Shown here: positions 16,185 to 24,850 of the stretch, piece by piece | Layout: every line of letters starts with the position of its first letter | Numbering within the stretch: position 1 is the first letter of the stretch | Assembly: GCF_036388275.1 (NCBI RefSeq) | Contig: NZ_DASVSF010000060.1 | Location: 1 to 64,000 of the forward strand | Direction of reading: 5' to 3' | DNA: 64,000 bases | DNA from: Longimicrobium sp. | Lineage (GTDB): Bacteria > Gemmatimonadota > Gemmatimonadetes > Longimicrobiales > Longimicrobiaceae | Notes under the pieces: model-generated | What the model was told of the DNA's origin: nothing | The model's input: the letters and a program-made list of their open reading frames with translations, nothing else | The model's database searches: none | Program-made: the position numbers and the translations under genes

Positions 16185-17590
16185 CCGAACGCGCGGATGT
16201 GCCACAGGTGCAAGGGCAGCACCAGCGCCATCGCCACGGCGGCGCTCAGCGTCTGCAGCCGCGCGTCCCACGGCTGCACCTTGGGCCACGCGGGAAGGCG
16301 GCGCACGGACAGGTACAGCGCCTGGCTGACCGTGCAGATCACGCCAGCGGCGAGCAGTCCCTCCACCGTCAACCCCGTCGCGCCGACCGCCAGCCCCACG
16401 GGAACGACGGCGACGAACCCCAGGATGGCGCCGCTGGTGGCCAGGCTCACGGCCGCGCGTCGCCGCCGCATCCCCACGTCGATCACGTGGGCCAGGATCA
16501 CGATCATCAGCTGGGCCGCCACCACGCCCACGAAGGGCACGTACAGCGGGTCTGGCGACGCGGGACGGAGCCGTTCCGGGGCCAGCTTCTCCAGCCCGCT
16601 GTTCAGAAAGAAGAGGCTGACGGGCACCAGCGCCACGTAGAACAGGCCACGGATGTGGTACGTCTGCGGCGCGTCCGGCGCCACGCGGCGCGAGGCGGCG
16701 AAGAAGCCGGCGAACCACAGTACCGCCAGCCCCGGCGCGATGGTCCACTCGCTGCCCCCCATGGCGTAGGCGCCGTACACGCCCAGCGCCAGCCCCATGG
16801 CGCTGCTCATGGCGACGAACCGATAGCGCCACGCCAGGAGTCCCACCAGGACGGTGATCACCAGCAGCGCCGCCAGCTGCCGGGCCACGAACCCCGCCGT
16901 CTGCGGCGTCATGATCGAGAGCAGGAAGTACGTCGTCAGCGGCACCACCAGGTTGTCGCTGCCCTGTACGCTGATCCCCTCGAAGATGGTGACGGTCAGC
17001 GCGATCTGCGCCGCGATCAGCACGCTTGCGCCGCGGTCGATGTCGGTCAGCAGCAGCAGCGGCAGGTGCACGGCCAGAAAGGTCGTCAAAAAGAACGCGG
17101 CCGATCCCTCCAGGCTGCGCCGGTCCGTCTCCACCGCGTAGAACTGCCGTCCGTACTCCGTCCCCAACAGCGCGGCGAGGGTGTCCGACACCATCAGCAC
17201 CAGCAGCGAGATCAGGTAGAAGACGGGCTCGTCCGCGGCCAGGAGAAAGACCAGGTAGATGGCGATGGGATAGTAGATGCCACCCTGCGAACGCCGCTCG
17301 ACGCCGTGGATGCTGCCCAGCATCCCCATCCGCCGGCTGGCGAAGATGATCGTCGCGAAGGCGAAGCCCAGGACGAGCACCGTCCAGTGCCAGGCGAAGA
17401 CCCAGGGAAACCCCGCCGCCACCACGCCCCCGCCAAAGTGCACCAGCTTGCGCGTCCACTCCGGAGGGGGATTCCCGAGCCGCTTCCACACCTCCGCCCC
17501 GGCGAACAGCAGCAGCAGCACGGCCGAGACGATTGCCGCGCGGGCCACCTCTCCCGCCACCGTGCCGAACGGCGGAAGCAGCGCGTCCAT
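16181..17590 (-). CDS. phytol/dolichol kinase-like CTP-dependent membrane enzyme
   Basis: 469 residues with roughly a dozen membrane helices. The first half matches the VTE5/SEC59/DGK1 family of CTP-dependent lipid kinases, which is related to CDP-diglyceride synthases: EWTRKLVHFGGGVVAAGFPW, then LLVLMVSDTLAALLGTEYG and DRRSLEGSAAFF. The second half adds more hydrophobic segments without a recognisable motif. The expected reaction is phosphorylation of an isoprenoid alcohol, or cytidylyl transfer, at the membrane. Its start codon overlaps the stop of the BtaA-like gene by one base (TGATG at 17588-17592). The partner UbiA and HMG-CoA reductase genes in the operon fit an isoprenoid substrate. 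The exact substrate is an inference. Confidence 0.75.
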   Translation of the reverse strand: MDALLPPFGTVAGEVARAAIVSAVLLLLFAGAEVWKRLGNPPPEWTRKLVHFGGGVVAAGFPWVFAWHWTVLVLGFAFATIIFASRRMGMLGSIHGVERRSQGGIYYPIAIYLVFLLAADEPVFYLISLLVLMVSDTLAALLGTEYGRQFYAVETDRRSLEGSAAFFLTTFLAVHLPLLLLTDIDRGASVLIAAQIALTVTIFEGISVQGSDNLVVPLTTYFLLSIMTPQTAGFVARQLAALLVITVLVGLLAWRYRFVAMSSAMGLALGVYGAYAMGGSEWTIAPGLAVLWFAGFFAASRRVAPDAPQTYHIRGLFYVALVPVSLFFLNSGLEKLAPERLRPASPDPLYVPFVGVVAAQLMIVILAHVIDVGMRRRRAAVSLATSGAILGFVAVVPVGLAVGATGLTVEGLLAAGVICTVSQALYLSVRRLPAWPKVQPWDARLQTLSAAVAMALVLPLHLWHIRAFG

Positions 17591-18681
17591 CACGCCGCCA
17601 CCTCGTCCACGTGCAGGGCGCCGTAGAACCAGGCCAGGTCGCGCGCGTGGAGCGCGTCCGCCATCTCGCGCAGCGGCTTCACCTCGCCCGCGAGCGCATC
17701 GGGCCGGGCGCGCGGGGCCAGCAGGTTCCAGTAGACCAGCCGGGCGCCGGGCGCGGCGCGGTCCACCAGGGCGGCGTAGCACCGCTCGTGCTCCGCCGGG
17801 CTCATGTACTCGAAGATGTCGGAAAGGTTGTAGCCGTCGACGGGGCCGTCCGTGGCGGATTCGATCGGCCCGCGAACCAGGCGCACGCGGTCCAGCCGCG
17901 AGCGGATGGCGTCGAACCACTGCGGCCGCAGGTAGCGGGGCAGGGCCTCGGGCGGGTAGTGGCCCGTCATGATGCGGGCGGCGTAGGGATTGGTGTGCAC
18001 GGGGAGCGCGGTCAGCGCATGGCGGGTGCGCGCCAGGATCCGCGAGCCCACGGAGCCTTCCACGTGCGAAAAGAACGCGGGGTCGCGCCCCATCCGCCCC
18101 ATCACCGCGCGGCTGAAGAACAGGCGGAACATCAGCCGCCACCGCCAGGTGTTCCACTCGCGGTCGTAGAACTCCTCGCGCTCCACCCGCGAGCGGGGCG
18201 TCATCAGCCGGTCGATGCGGTGGCGGGAATGGACCAGCGGCAGCACGCGGTCGCGAAACGTCCGCAGGTAGCGCTCGAACTTTCCCGCGTGGATCACCCC
18301 GCCCGCCACCGCGTCCGGCTGCGCGTCCCAGAACTGGCGGCTGGAGGACGAGAGGTCCGTCCGCAGCCGCCCGTACGTCCGCGGCCGCTCGTCCGAGGGC
18401 GTCACGCCCAGGAACGCCAGCAGCTGCACGTGCTCCAGCCGCCGGAAGGCGGCGATCCTCAACTCCACGCACGCCAGCTGCACCGGGCTCAGGTCTGCGG
18501 CGACGACCTCCGCCGGGTCCAGCGTCAGCAACGCCAGCGCGTTGTCGCCTGCGGAGGCGATCGAGAGCAGCCGGCCTCCGTGCGCGACGGGCGCCAGCGC
18601 CTCGCACAGCACGTCCGCATCTTCCCAGACGCTGGCGTAGCGGATGAACGAGAACGAGGCGTGGCTGTCGATGCCGCCCAT
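17590..18681 (-). CDS. BtaA-like DUF3419 S-adenosylmethionine-dependent transferase
   Basis: 363 residues. ASAGDNALALLTLDPAEVVA followed by ADLSPVQLACVELR is the SAM-binding signature of the BtaA group, which moves the 3-amino-3-carboxypropyl group of SAM onto diacylglycerol to start betaine-lipid synthesis. The C-terminal part has a second acidic methyltransferase-like strand (DGYNLSDIFEYMSPAEHERC) and RLVYWNLLAPR, also seen in the family. The BtaB methyltransferase that normally completes betaine lipids is not adjacent. The lipid acceptor could instead be the isoprenoid product of this operon. It starts directly after the stop of the upstream PEP-synthase-like gene with no gap. Confidence 0.78.
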   Translation of the reverse strand: MGGIDSHASFSFIRYASVWEDADVLCEALAPVAHGGRLLSIASAGDNALALLTLDPAEVVAADLSPVQLACVELRIAAFRRLEHVQLLAFLGVTPSDERPRTYGRLRTDLSSSSRQFWDAQPDAVAGGVIHAGKFERYLRTFRDRVLPLVHSRHRIDRLMTPRSRVEREEFYDREWNTWRWRLMFRLFFSRAVMGRMGRDPAFFSHVEGSVGSRILARTRHALTALPVHTNPYAARIMTGHYPPEALPRYLRPQWFDAIRSRLDRVRLVRGPIESATDGPVDGYNLSDIFEYMSPAEHERCYAALVDRAAPGARLVYWNLLAPRARPDALAGEVKPLREMADALHARDLAWFYGALHVDEVAA

Positions 18682-21381
18682 CTACCCCTCCACCCCGTCC
18701 AGCCGCCGCAGCGTACCCGCGGTGCCGTCCATCTCCACCATCTCGCCGTCGCGCAGCGTATCCATCAGCCCCGGGATGCCCACGATGCACGGCAGCGCCA
18801 GCTCCCGGGCCACGATGGCCGAGTGGCTGAGCAGCGACCCGCGCTGCACGAGCACCCCTTCCACGGCGGGAAAGATGAGCGTCCACCCCGGGTCCGTGCG
18901 CTCCGCGACCAGGATGTGGCCGGCCAGCTCGCCCGCGTGGTGCGGGTCGCGGACGATGCGCACCGGCGCGCGCACCACGCCCGGCGAGCACCCGGTGCCG
19001 CGCAGCTCGCCCGAAGGCGCCACCGCGGGGACGAGCGCCGCGACGTAGTCCGCCGCCGGGCCGCGGGTCTCGAAGCGGTCCGGCGGGGCGGGGGCGCGCT
19101 CGTAGGCGGCAAACTCCGCGCGGCGCAGCCTGGACAGGGAGCGCAGGTCCGCCGTGACGCCCGTGCCGTCCAGGTGCGCGAAGATTTCGTCCACGCGCAG
19201 GTACAGGACGTCCCGCGCATCGTCCAGCCGCCCCGTTTCCGCTAGCCGCGCGCCGATGCCCAGGAAGATGCGCCGCACCGCGCCGAACACGCGCGTCCGC
19301 TCGAACCGCAGGTTCTCCCGGTCGCGAATGCGCGTCCGCGCCTGGTTGAGGACGGCGAAGAACACGCGCCGGCGGACCCCGCCCAGCCGCTGGCGGACCG
19401 TGCCCTCCGCGGAGGCGCGCACCTCTGCTTCATGGTGGCCGCCGTCCTGTCGCGTGCCAGCCTGGGCATAGGTGCGGATCAGGCGGACGATGAACGACGG
19501 GTCGTCGCCATGGGTCAGCGTTTCGAGCTTCAGCTCGTTTGCGCAGCGGTCGCCGAACTGGTCCAGGTACGCGCGCACCTCACCATGGAAGGGGGCGAAC
19601 GCCGGCTCCGTTCCCAGCCGCGACCAGAGCCGCCCGTCATCCGTGTTGGACGCGAACACAGCGGAGAGCGCGGGATCGGCCGCCACACGTTCCGCCATCG
19701 CCAGCACGCGCTTGGCCGGCTCGGTGCTGATGATGCCGCCCTCGCCGACGAGCAGGTCGTTCGCCAGCGTGGGCGGCGAGCCGGGGAGCCACTGCTCCAC
19801 CAGGCGCACCAGCACGCCGAAGAAGATCATCGCGAAGAAGTCGTTCACCAGCGGCGCACGCCAGTGGCGCAGCAGCTTGCCTTCCAGGTCGCGGTAGATG
19901 ACGGCCAGCTCGTCCGCCGGGCGGGTGGAAAGGTCCACGCCCGCCAGCGGCTTCAGCGCGGCGTCCACCCTGGCGTGAAAGGCTGGCACCTCGCGCTTCA
20001 GCGAGCGCTGCGCCGCGATCAGGCGCCACGCCATCTTCACGGTGCGCCCCGTGTCTTCCCACTTTCCCGCCACCGTTGCAACGGCGGGCGGATCGGAAAG
20101 CTTCTCGCGCACGCCCATCATCCGCTCCATGAACTCGCGGTTGACGGTGTAGCCCGGAAGCAGCGCCAGCACGCGGTACCAGTTGAGCAGGTTGTAGTAC
20201 ACGCGCCCGCCGATCAGCCCCAGCATGTTGGCGAACACGTGCCGGTGCTCGTCGAGCAGGTGCTCGCTCACGCCCAGCAGGCGGCAGAACTGCAGGTACA
20301 CCTGCTCGTAGACGGAGCGCGCAAAGCTGAACGTCAGCGGCGTCGTAACGCCGCTGTAGCTCTCGACGATGTTGCTGTTGTCCCACAGCCGCACCTCGCC
20401 ATCCGCCACGGGTGTAACGGTCCGCGGCGGCTCCGGCGCGGGCTCGCCCAGCGTGGTGATGGGGCGCGTCTGCAGGATGCAGAGTGGCCGCTCGCCGCCG
20501 TCGCCCTTCGCGGGGAGCGCCCACTCCACGTCCTGCGGTGCGCCGAAGTGGTCCGCCAAGCGGCGCGCCGCCGTGGCGATCCGCCGCGCCTCGTCGTCCG
20601 TGAGCGCGGGGCGCGCACGCAGATCCCAGGCGACCTCCACCATCCTGCTGCCGCCGTCGGGCTCAAGGCGTACCGCGCGGTCCTTTTCCGCCACCTGCGT
20701 CTGCACCGGCCCCGGCTCGTCGCCCGTGAAGCGGACGCGGTAGGTGTCCGCATCCAGGTCGCCGCTCACCAGCCCCTCGCCCAGGCCGTAGACGGCGCTG
20801 ACGACGGCCGTGGCCGGGTCGCCGTGCACCGGGTCCGCCGAAAACGCCACGCCGGCGGCTTCCGCGTCCACCATCGCTTGGATCAGCACGGCCATGCGCG
20901 GAGGCACGCCCCCGTGCCGGTTTCGATACGCCACCGCATGCGCGCTGAACGCGGACGCCCACACGCGCCGGATCGCATCCCACAGCGCGCCGTCTCCATC
21001 CGCGCGGACGCCCAGGACGGTGTCGAACTGCCCGGCGAACGACGCTTCCGCCCCGTCCTCATCCACCGCGGACGACCGCACCGCCAGCAGCGACTGACTG
21101 AGTCCCGCGGCCGTCAGCGCGCCCGCCACCTCCGCACGGAAGTCCGCGGGCAACTCCATCGACTGGATTCGCGTGCGGACGATGTCGGGATCGGTCTCCG
21201 TCAACGCGGCCGAGACGAGACGGTCGAACGCGGCCGCGGTGATCACGATCCACGGCGGTACGCCGATCCCGGCATCTGCGAGCAGGGCCAGGTTGCGAGC
21301 CTTGCCACCGATTGCCGTGGCGGGCGCCGGCTCGCTGCCGGGGACGAGGACGAACGAGGGGAGCACGGCCGCGTCCGTCAC
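18682..21381 (-). CDS. PEP-synthase/rifampicin-phosphotransferase-like enzyme
   Basis: 899 residues. The N-terminal ATP-grasp domain of PPDK/PEP-synthase type begins with IGGKARNLALLADAGI and continues through SLLAVRSSAVDEDG and SFAGQFDTVLGV. A long helical middle (about 340-760) follows. The C-terminal swivelling domain carries the phospho-accepting His in RGSLLSHSAIVAREL (about residue 853). The PEP/pyruvate TIM barrel of true PEP synthase is missing. The order ATP-grasp, substrate domain, His domain is that of rifampicin phosphotransferase and similar enzymes that split ATP into AMP, Pi and a phosphorylated substrate. In this operon a lipid or isoprenoid substrate is plausible. GTG start at 21381 (GTGA overlap with the prenyltransferase stop). 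Confidence 0.8.
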   Translation of the reverse strand: MTDAAVLPSFVLVPGSEPAPATAIGGKARNLALLADAGIGVPPWIVITAAAFDRLVSAALTETDPDIVRTRIQSMELPADFRAEVAGALTAAGLSQSLLAVRSSAVDEDGAEASFAGQFDTVLGVRADGDGALWDAIRRVWASAFSAHAVAYRNRHGGVPPRMAVLIQAMVDAEAAGVAFSADPVHGDPATAVVSAVYGLGEGLVSGDLDADTYRVRFTGDEPGPVQTQVAEKDRAVRLEPDGGSRMVEVAWDLRARPALTDDEARRIATAARRLADHFGAPQDVEWALPAKGDGGERPLCILQTRPITTLGEPAPEPPRTVTPVADGEVRLWDNSNIVESYSGVTTPLTFSFARSVYEQVYLQFCRLLGVSEHLLDEHRHVFANMLGLIGGRVYYNLLNWYRVLALLPGYTVNREFMERMMGVREKLSDPPAVATVAGKWEDTGRTVKMAWRLIAAQRSLKREVPAFHARVDAALKPLAGVDLSTRPADELAVIYRDLEGKLLRHWRAPLVNDFFAMIFFGVLVRLVEQWLPGSPPTLANDLLVGEGGIISTEPAKRVLAMAERVAADPALSAVFASNTDDGRLWSRLGTEPAFAPFHGEVRAYLDQFGDRCANELKLETLTHGDDPSFIVRLIRTYAQAGTRQDGGHHEAEVRASAEGTVRQRLGGVRRRVFFAVLNQARTRIRDRENLRFERTRVFGAVRRIFLGIGARLAETGRLDDARDVLYLRVDEIFAHLDGTGVTADLRSLSRLRRAEFAAYERAPAPPDRFETRGPAADYVAALVPAVAPSGELRGTGCSPGVVRAPVRIVRDPHHAGELAGHILVAERTDPGWTLIFPAVEGVLVQRGSLLSHSAIVARELALPCIVGIPGLMDTLRDGEMVEMDGTAGTLRRLDGVEG

Positions 21382-22313
21382 GGCACCAGCAGCGGCACGA
21401 TGCCCAGCAGGATGTACGAGGCCAGGGTCCAAAGCCCGCTCGCTACCTCTACCTGCTTTCCGCCGGCACTGGTCGGCGTGCGGAGGAAGCGCAGCGCGGG
21501 CGCAGCGAACGCGGCGAGGAAAATCGACAGCGCGATCCCCGTGAGAAGCGCCGTGCTCACGGGATACGACGCGAACCAGACGAGTACGCCAGCCGTCACC
21601 AGCCAAATGAGCCACACCGCCGGCGCCGCGCGCACGCCCCACGCGGAGGTGTACGTGTCCACGCCTTCACGCTCGTCCGCGGGCGCGCGGATCTTCCGGC
21701 CAACTTCCACAAGGATGCCGTTCGCGAACGCCAGGGCCAGAAAGAGCGGAAGCTCGCGCGGCGGCGCACTGCCCGAGGCCAGCCAGTCCAGCCCGGTGAG
21801 GTAGGCGAACAGCAGCGGCATCACCACCATGTGGCTGAGCAGGTAGGCCGCGGGGCGCGCGCGCAGCCAGTCGGGCGCAAAGAACTCGCGAGCCATCAGC
21901 GCCGCCCAAGCGATGGCGGGAACCAGCGCCCACAGCAGGGCGGGGGCGACCAGCGCGTTGGCCGCGAGGACGGTGAGCGCGACGAACGCGCCGACCTTCC
22001 GCAACTCGGCGAGGGAGACGAGGCCGCGCGGGACGGGAAGCTCGGGGCGAAACCGGCGGTCGGCGTCGGCGTCCTTGTGCTCGTCGGCCACGCGGAGAAG
22101 GAAGAAGAAGGCGAGCGCGGTCGCGCAGCCTACGAGGAGAACGCCGGCGTCGGGCAGCCCCGGACGGCCCCGCGCCGCCCGCGAGAATCCGGCGGCGGAA
22201 ACCGCGGAGATGCCGATCAGCGGAACGTATGCGGCGATGGGAAAGCGCTCGCGCTGGTAGGCCCACATCCGCGCGGCGAGCCCCGCGGGCACCGCAGCCG
22301 CCGCGACGTTCAT
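21378..22313 (-). CDS. UbiA-family membrane prenyltransferase
   Basis: 311 residues with eight or nine membrane helices. The polyprenyl-diphosphate binding loop is RVADEHKDADADRRF followed by PELPVPRG, the Asp-rich first motif of UbiA enzymes. A second acidic loop, ADEREGVDTYTSAWG, occupies the place of the second Asp-rich motif. It should transfer an isoprenyl group to an acceptor in the membrane; the family includes quinone, heme, chlorophyll and archaeal-type ether-lipid enzymes, and the acceptor cannot be read from sequence. Its ATG overlaps the HMG-CoA reductase stop (ATGA at 22310-22313), supporting a supply-and-use relationship. Confidence 0.8.
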   Translation of the reverse strand: MNVAAAAVPAGLAARMWAYQRERFPIAAYVPLIGISAVSAAGFSRAARGRPGLPDAGVLLVGCATALAFFFLLRVADEHKDADADRRFRPELPVPRGLVSLAELRKVGAFVALTVLAANALVAPALLWALVPAIAWAALMAREFFAPDWLRARPAAYLLSHMVVMPLLFAYLTGLDWLASGSAPPRELPLFLALAFANGILVEVGRKIRAPADEREGVDTYTSAWGVRAAPAVWLIWLVTAGVLVWFASYPVSTALLTGIALSIFLAAFAAPALRFLRTPTSAGGKQVEVASGLWTLASYILLGIVPLLVP

Positions 22314-23596
22314 CGGGCTGGGGAGCCGCGGCCTAGCGCGGCGTGGGCCCGCGCGAAGTCTCCCGAGCAGAGCGCGCCCACGATGGAAAGCTCGCCCGCC
22401 AGCGTGAGCGCCGCGCAGATCTCCGCCAGCTTCGACGCTCGGTCGTCGCCCAGGCAGTCCATGATGCGCAGGCACTCCTGCGCCGTGGGCAGCCGCGTGC
22501 CGCCACCGACTGAACCGACGATCAGGTTGGGCAGGCTGAGCGCCGCGTACAGATCCCCCTGGTCCGTCACCTCCAGCCGGGTGACGCCCACGCTCGCCTC
22601 GCTTACGCACGCCACGTCCTGTCCGCACGCCAGGAACAGCGCCGCGATGCCGTTGGCCACGTGCCCGTTCACGCCGATGGACCCCGTGCGCACCCCCGCG
22701 ACGAAGCTCACCCGCCAGTAGTCGGACATCCGCTCGGGCGTGGTGTGGAGCACCTCCTCCACCAGCGCGCGCGGGATGGACGCCTCGGCCGTCACGCTGC
22801 GGCCCCGCCCCTGGATGAAGGAAAGCGCCGTGGCCTTCTTGTCGCCCGACATGTTGCTTTCCAGGAACCAGTAGCGCGGCTGCACGGGCGTGCGCGCCAG
22901 GATTTCCTCGCACAGCGCGGCGGTGCAGAACGTCACCATGTTCTGCCCCGCGGCGTCGCCCGTGTGGAACGCGAACACCAGGTAGACGTGATTTCCCTCG
23001 ATGTGGGTGCCCACGTCCGTGAGCCGTCCGTGGCGCGTGGTGCGCGACACGGCCGCCTTCAGCGCCTCGTACTCGCCTACGACCCACGCCGCGAAGTGCG
23101 CCGCCTGGCCCATGCGCTCGAAGACGAAGGCCGGCGCGCGCTGCACCTGCTCTGTCGTCGTCAGGCACACGGCGCCGCCCGCGGCGGTCAGCAGGTGCGC
23201 CCCGCGGTCGTGGCTGGCCACCAGCGCGCCCTCGGACGTCGCGAGGGGAACGTAGAAGTCGCCGCGCGCGTGCATGCCGTTCACCCGCAGCGGCCCCACC
23301 AGCCCCACCGGCACCTGCGCCATGCCGATGTAGTTCTCGATGCTCCCGCGCATGGCCGATGCGTCCTCGCGCGGCGCAGTTCCCGTCAGGTGCGGGATCT
23401 CCACGCCCAGCCCCTCGACGAACTCCACGCGCCGCACGTGCGCGTCGGCGCTCCACTCGCGCAGGCCGGGCACGCGGGGCGGAACGGGGCGCTCTTCCTC
23501 GGACGTATCCGTCAGCAGGCCGACGACCTCGTCCACGGGGCGCCCGCGTACGAGCCGGTCGGTGACGTTGCGAGCGTGGTGCTGGGAAATGGGCAT
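22310..23596 (-). CDS. hydroxymethylglutaryl-CoA reductase
   Basis: 428 residues; reduces HMG-CoA to mevalonate, the committed step of the mevalonate pathway. Family blocks are complete: ENYIGMAQVPVGLVGPL, TSEGALVASHDRGA (catalytic Glu), DAAGQNMVTF, NMSGDKKATA (catalytic Lys), GHVANGIAALFLACGQD (catalytic Asp), GGGTRLPTAQECL and the C-terminal catalytic His in SGDFARAHAALGR. The NADP-type DAAGQNM block and overall length fit the catalytic part of class I enzymes. ATG 23596 is chosen over a TTG 12 bases earlier. First gene of a six-gene coupled operon. No other mevalonate-pathway gene is in the window. Confidence 0.93.
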   Translation of the reverse strand: MPISQHHARNVTDRLVRGRPVDEVVGLLTDTSEEERPVPPRVPGLREWSADAHVRRVEFVEGLGVEIPHLTGTAPREDASAMRGSIENYIGMAQVPVGLVGPLRVNGMHARGDFYVPLATSEGALVASHDRGAHLLTAAGGAVCLTTTEQVQRAPAFVFERMGQAAHFAAWVVGEYEALKAAVSRTTRHGRLTDVGTHIEGNHVYLVFAFHTGDAAGQNMVTFCTAALCEEILARTPVQPRYWFLESNMSGDKKATALSFIQGRGRSVTAEASIPRALVEEVLHTTPERMSDYWRVSFVAGVRTGSIGVNGHVANGIAALFLACGQDVACVSEASVGVTRLEVTDQGDLYAALSLPNLIVGSVGGGTRLPTAQECLRIMDCLGDDRASKLAEICAALTLAGELSIVGALCSGDFARAHAALGRGSPAR

Positions 23597-23717
23597 GCTT
23601 TGCGACAACCTTGCGATGCAGCGTGTAAGGCCGGAATACGCTGCAAGTTACATCGGACCGGCGGGGAGGGGGAAGAGTGTAGCGGGTGAACCTGCTCGAC
23701 GGGCGCGTGGAAAGTGG

Positions 23718-23921
23718 CTACGGTGCTGCGCGTGGCGTGGACAGCCGTCGGGCAATCTCCGTCGAGTGCGCGGTTTCCAGGAACAACTCCACGGCCTCGA
23801 TAAGGTTGCTGTGCGCCTCCTCGACCGTGTCTCCCTGGCTCGCGATGTCCAGCTCGGGGCACAGGCTGACGAACCCATCACCTTCGCGCTCGATCAAGCA
23901 GGTCAGCCGACTCGACCTCAT
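23718..23921 (-). CDS. HicB-like (UPF0150) protein
   Basis: 67 residues with the short alpha/beta HicB fold: LTCLIEREGDGFVSLCPELD, then IASQGDTVEEAHSNLIEAVE and LFLE. HicB proteins usually neutralise the HicA mRNA interferase. No HicA is adjacent on either side, and the DNA-binding extension of long HicBs is missing, so this is an orphan. A strong ribosome-binding site (AAGGAG) precedes ATG 23921. It lies 18 bases behind thyX and should be in the same transcript. Confidence 0.8.
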   Translation of the reverse strand: MRSSRLTCLIEREGDGFVSLCPELDIASQGDTVEEAHSNLIEAVELFLETAHSTEIARRLSTPRAAP

Positions 23922-23939
23922 CTCAATCTCCTTGGAACG

Positions 23940-24722
23940 TCACACTTTGGCGTGAAGGCTCTCGACCATGTCCACACCATCCGGGCTCGGCACCAGATGC
24001 ATGTCCCCGAAGATGTGGCGCGCCTCCTGGTGCATGGCCCTCAGCACGTGCCCGGAAAGGCGGCGGATCTCCATGTCTGCCGAGCCGCTGCCGCGCATCT
24101 CCATGAAGTGCCGCCACGCGCGAGCGTTGCCGGTGACCACGATCTTGGTCTCGGCCGCGTTGGGGAGGACTGAGCGCGCCGCCTGCCGTGCGCGCTTCTT
24201 CCGCATGGTGGCGGGTCCGGAGTCGCCGACCTGCTCCGCAAGCTCCTCAAGCAGTTCGCGGTAGCCTTCGAGCGTCTGCTCGCATGCTGCCGACCAGATT
24301 CCGAATGCGCGGGATTCCTCGCGGATCTCTGGGGGCAAGACGAACGCGATATCGGATTCGTCAACATACCGTTGGCTGACCTGGCTGAATCCGAATCCGG
24401 CTCTGTGCCGGATCAACTCGTGAGTCAACGAGCGGCTGACCCCCTCAATCAGCAGGGTCCAGACGGCATGCTCCAGCACGCTGCCGTGCTTCACCTGGAG
24501 GATGTTGGCCAGGTACGCCTCGTTGCTCGTTCGTCCAGGAATGCTCTTGTGCCCACCCTCCAGCCCGGCGTTCTCCCCGAAGCTCAGGTAGCAGAGCCGT
24601 CCGGCGAACTCGGCCACCACCTCCCCCGGCACGTCGCTGTCGCTTTCCCAGTTGATGTGCTCGGGATACACGAACTCCTGCCGGGCAATCACGGTAACGC
24701 GCGGCTCGCGGATGATCTGCAT
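23940..24722 (-). CDS. thyX: FAD-dependent thymidylate synthase ThyX
   Basis: 260 residues. Makes dTMP from dUMP using methylene-tetrahydrofolate and FADH2. The ThyX signature RHR-x7-S is present in ELIRHRAGFGFSQVSQRY. HGSVLEHAVWTLLIEGVSR and GNARAWRHFMEMR are the other substrate/FAD-binding blocks, and EARHIFGDM lies near the C-terminus. The family is common in bacteria lacking ThyA. It is followed closely by the HicB-like gene and is divergent from the BtuF-like gene. Confidence 0.95.
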   Translation of the reverse strand: MQIIREPRVTVIARQEFVYPEHINWESDSDVPGEVVAEFAGRLCYLSFGENAGLEGGHKSIPGRTSNEAYLANILQVKHGSVLEHAVWTLLIEGVSRSLTHELIRHRAGFGFSQVSQRYVDESDIAFVLPPEIREESRAFGIWSAACEQTLEGYRELLEELAEQVGDSGPATMRKKRARQAARSVLPNAAETKIVVTGNARAWRHFMEMRGSGSADMEIRRLSGHVLRAMHQEARHIFGDMHLVPSPDGVDMVESLHAKV

Positions 24723-24850
24723 CGGGGGCCTTCGGGATGGTCGGGCGGGTGGACGGGTCAGCGGCGTAAGCTAGGCTCTCCGCACGCGCGCGGGCAAGTC
24801 AGCCGGGCGCCACGGTTGCCAGCGGCGGGGGACGGCTTAGGTTTGCGGGC

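Noticed and set aside
19432..21804. A 790-codon plus-strand open frame opposite the PEP-synthase-like gene
   Set aside because: No recognisable domain, biased composition, and fully opposite a gene with clear family motifs and coupled starts.
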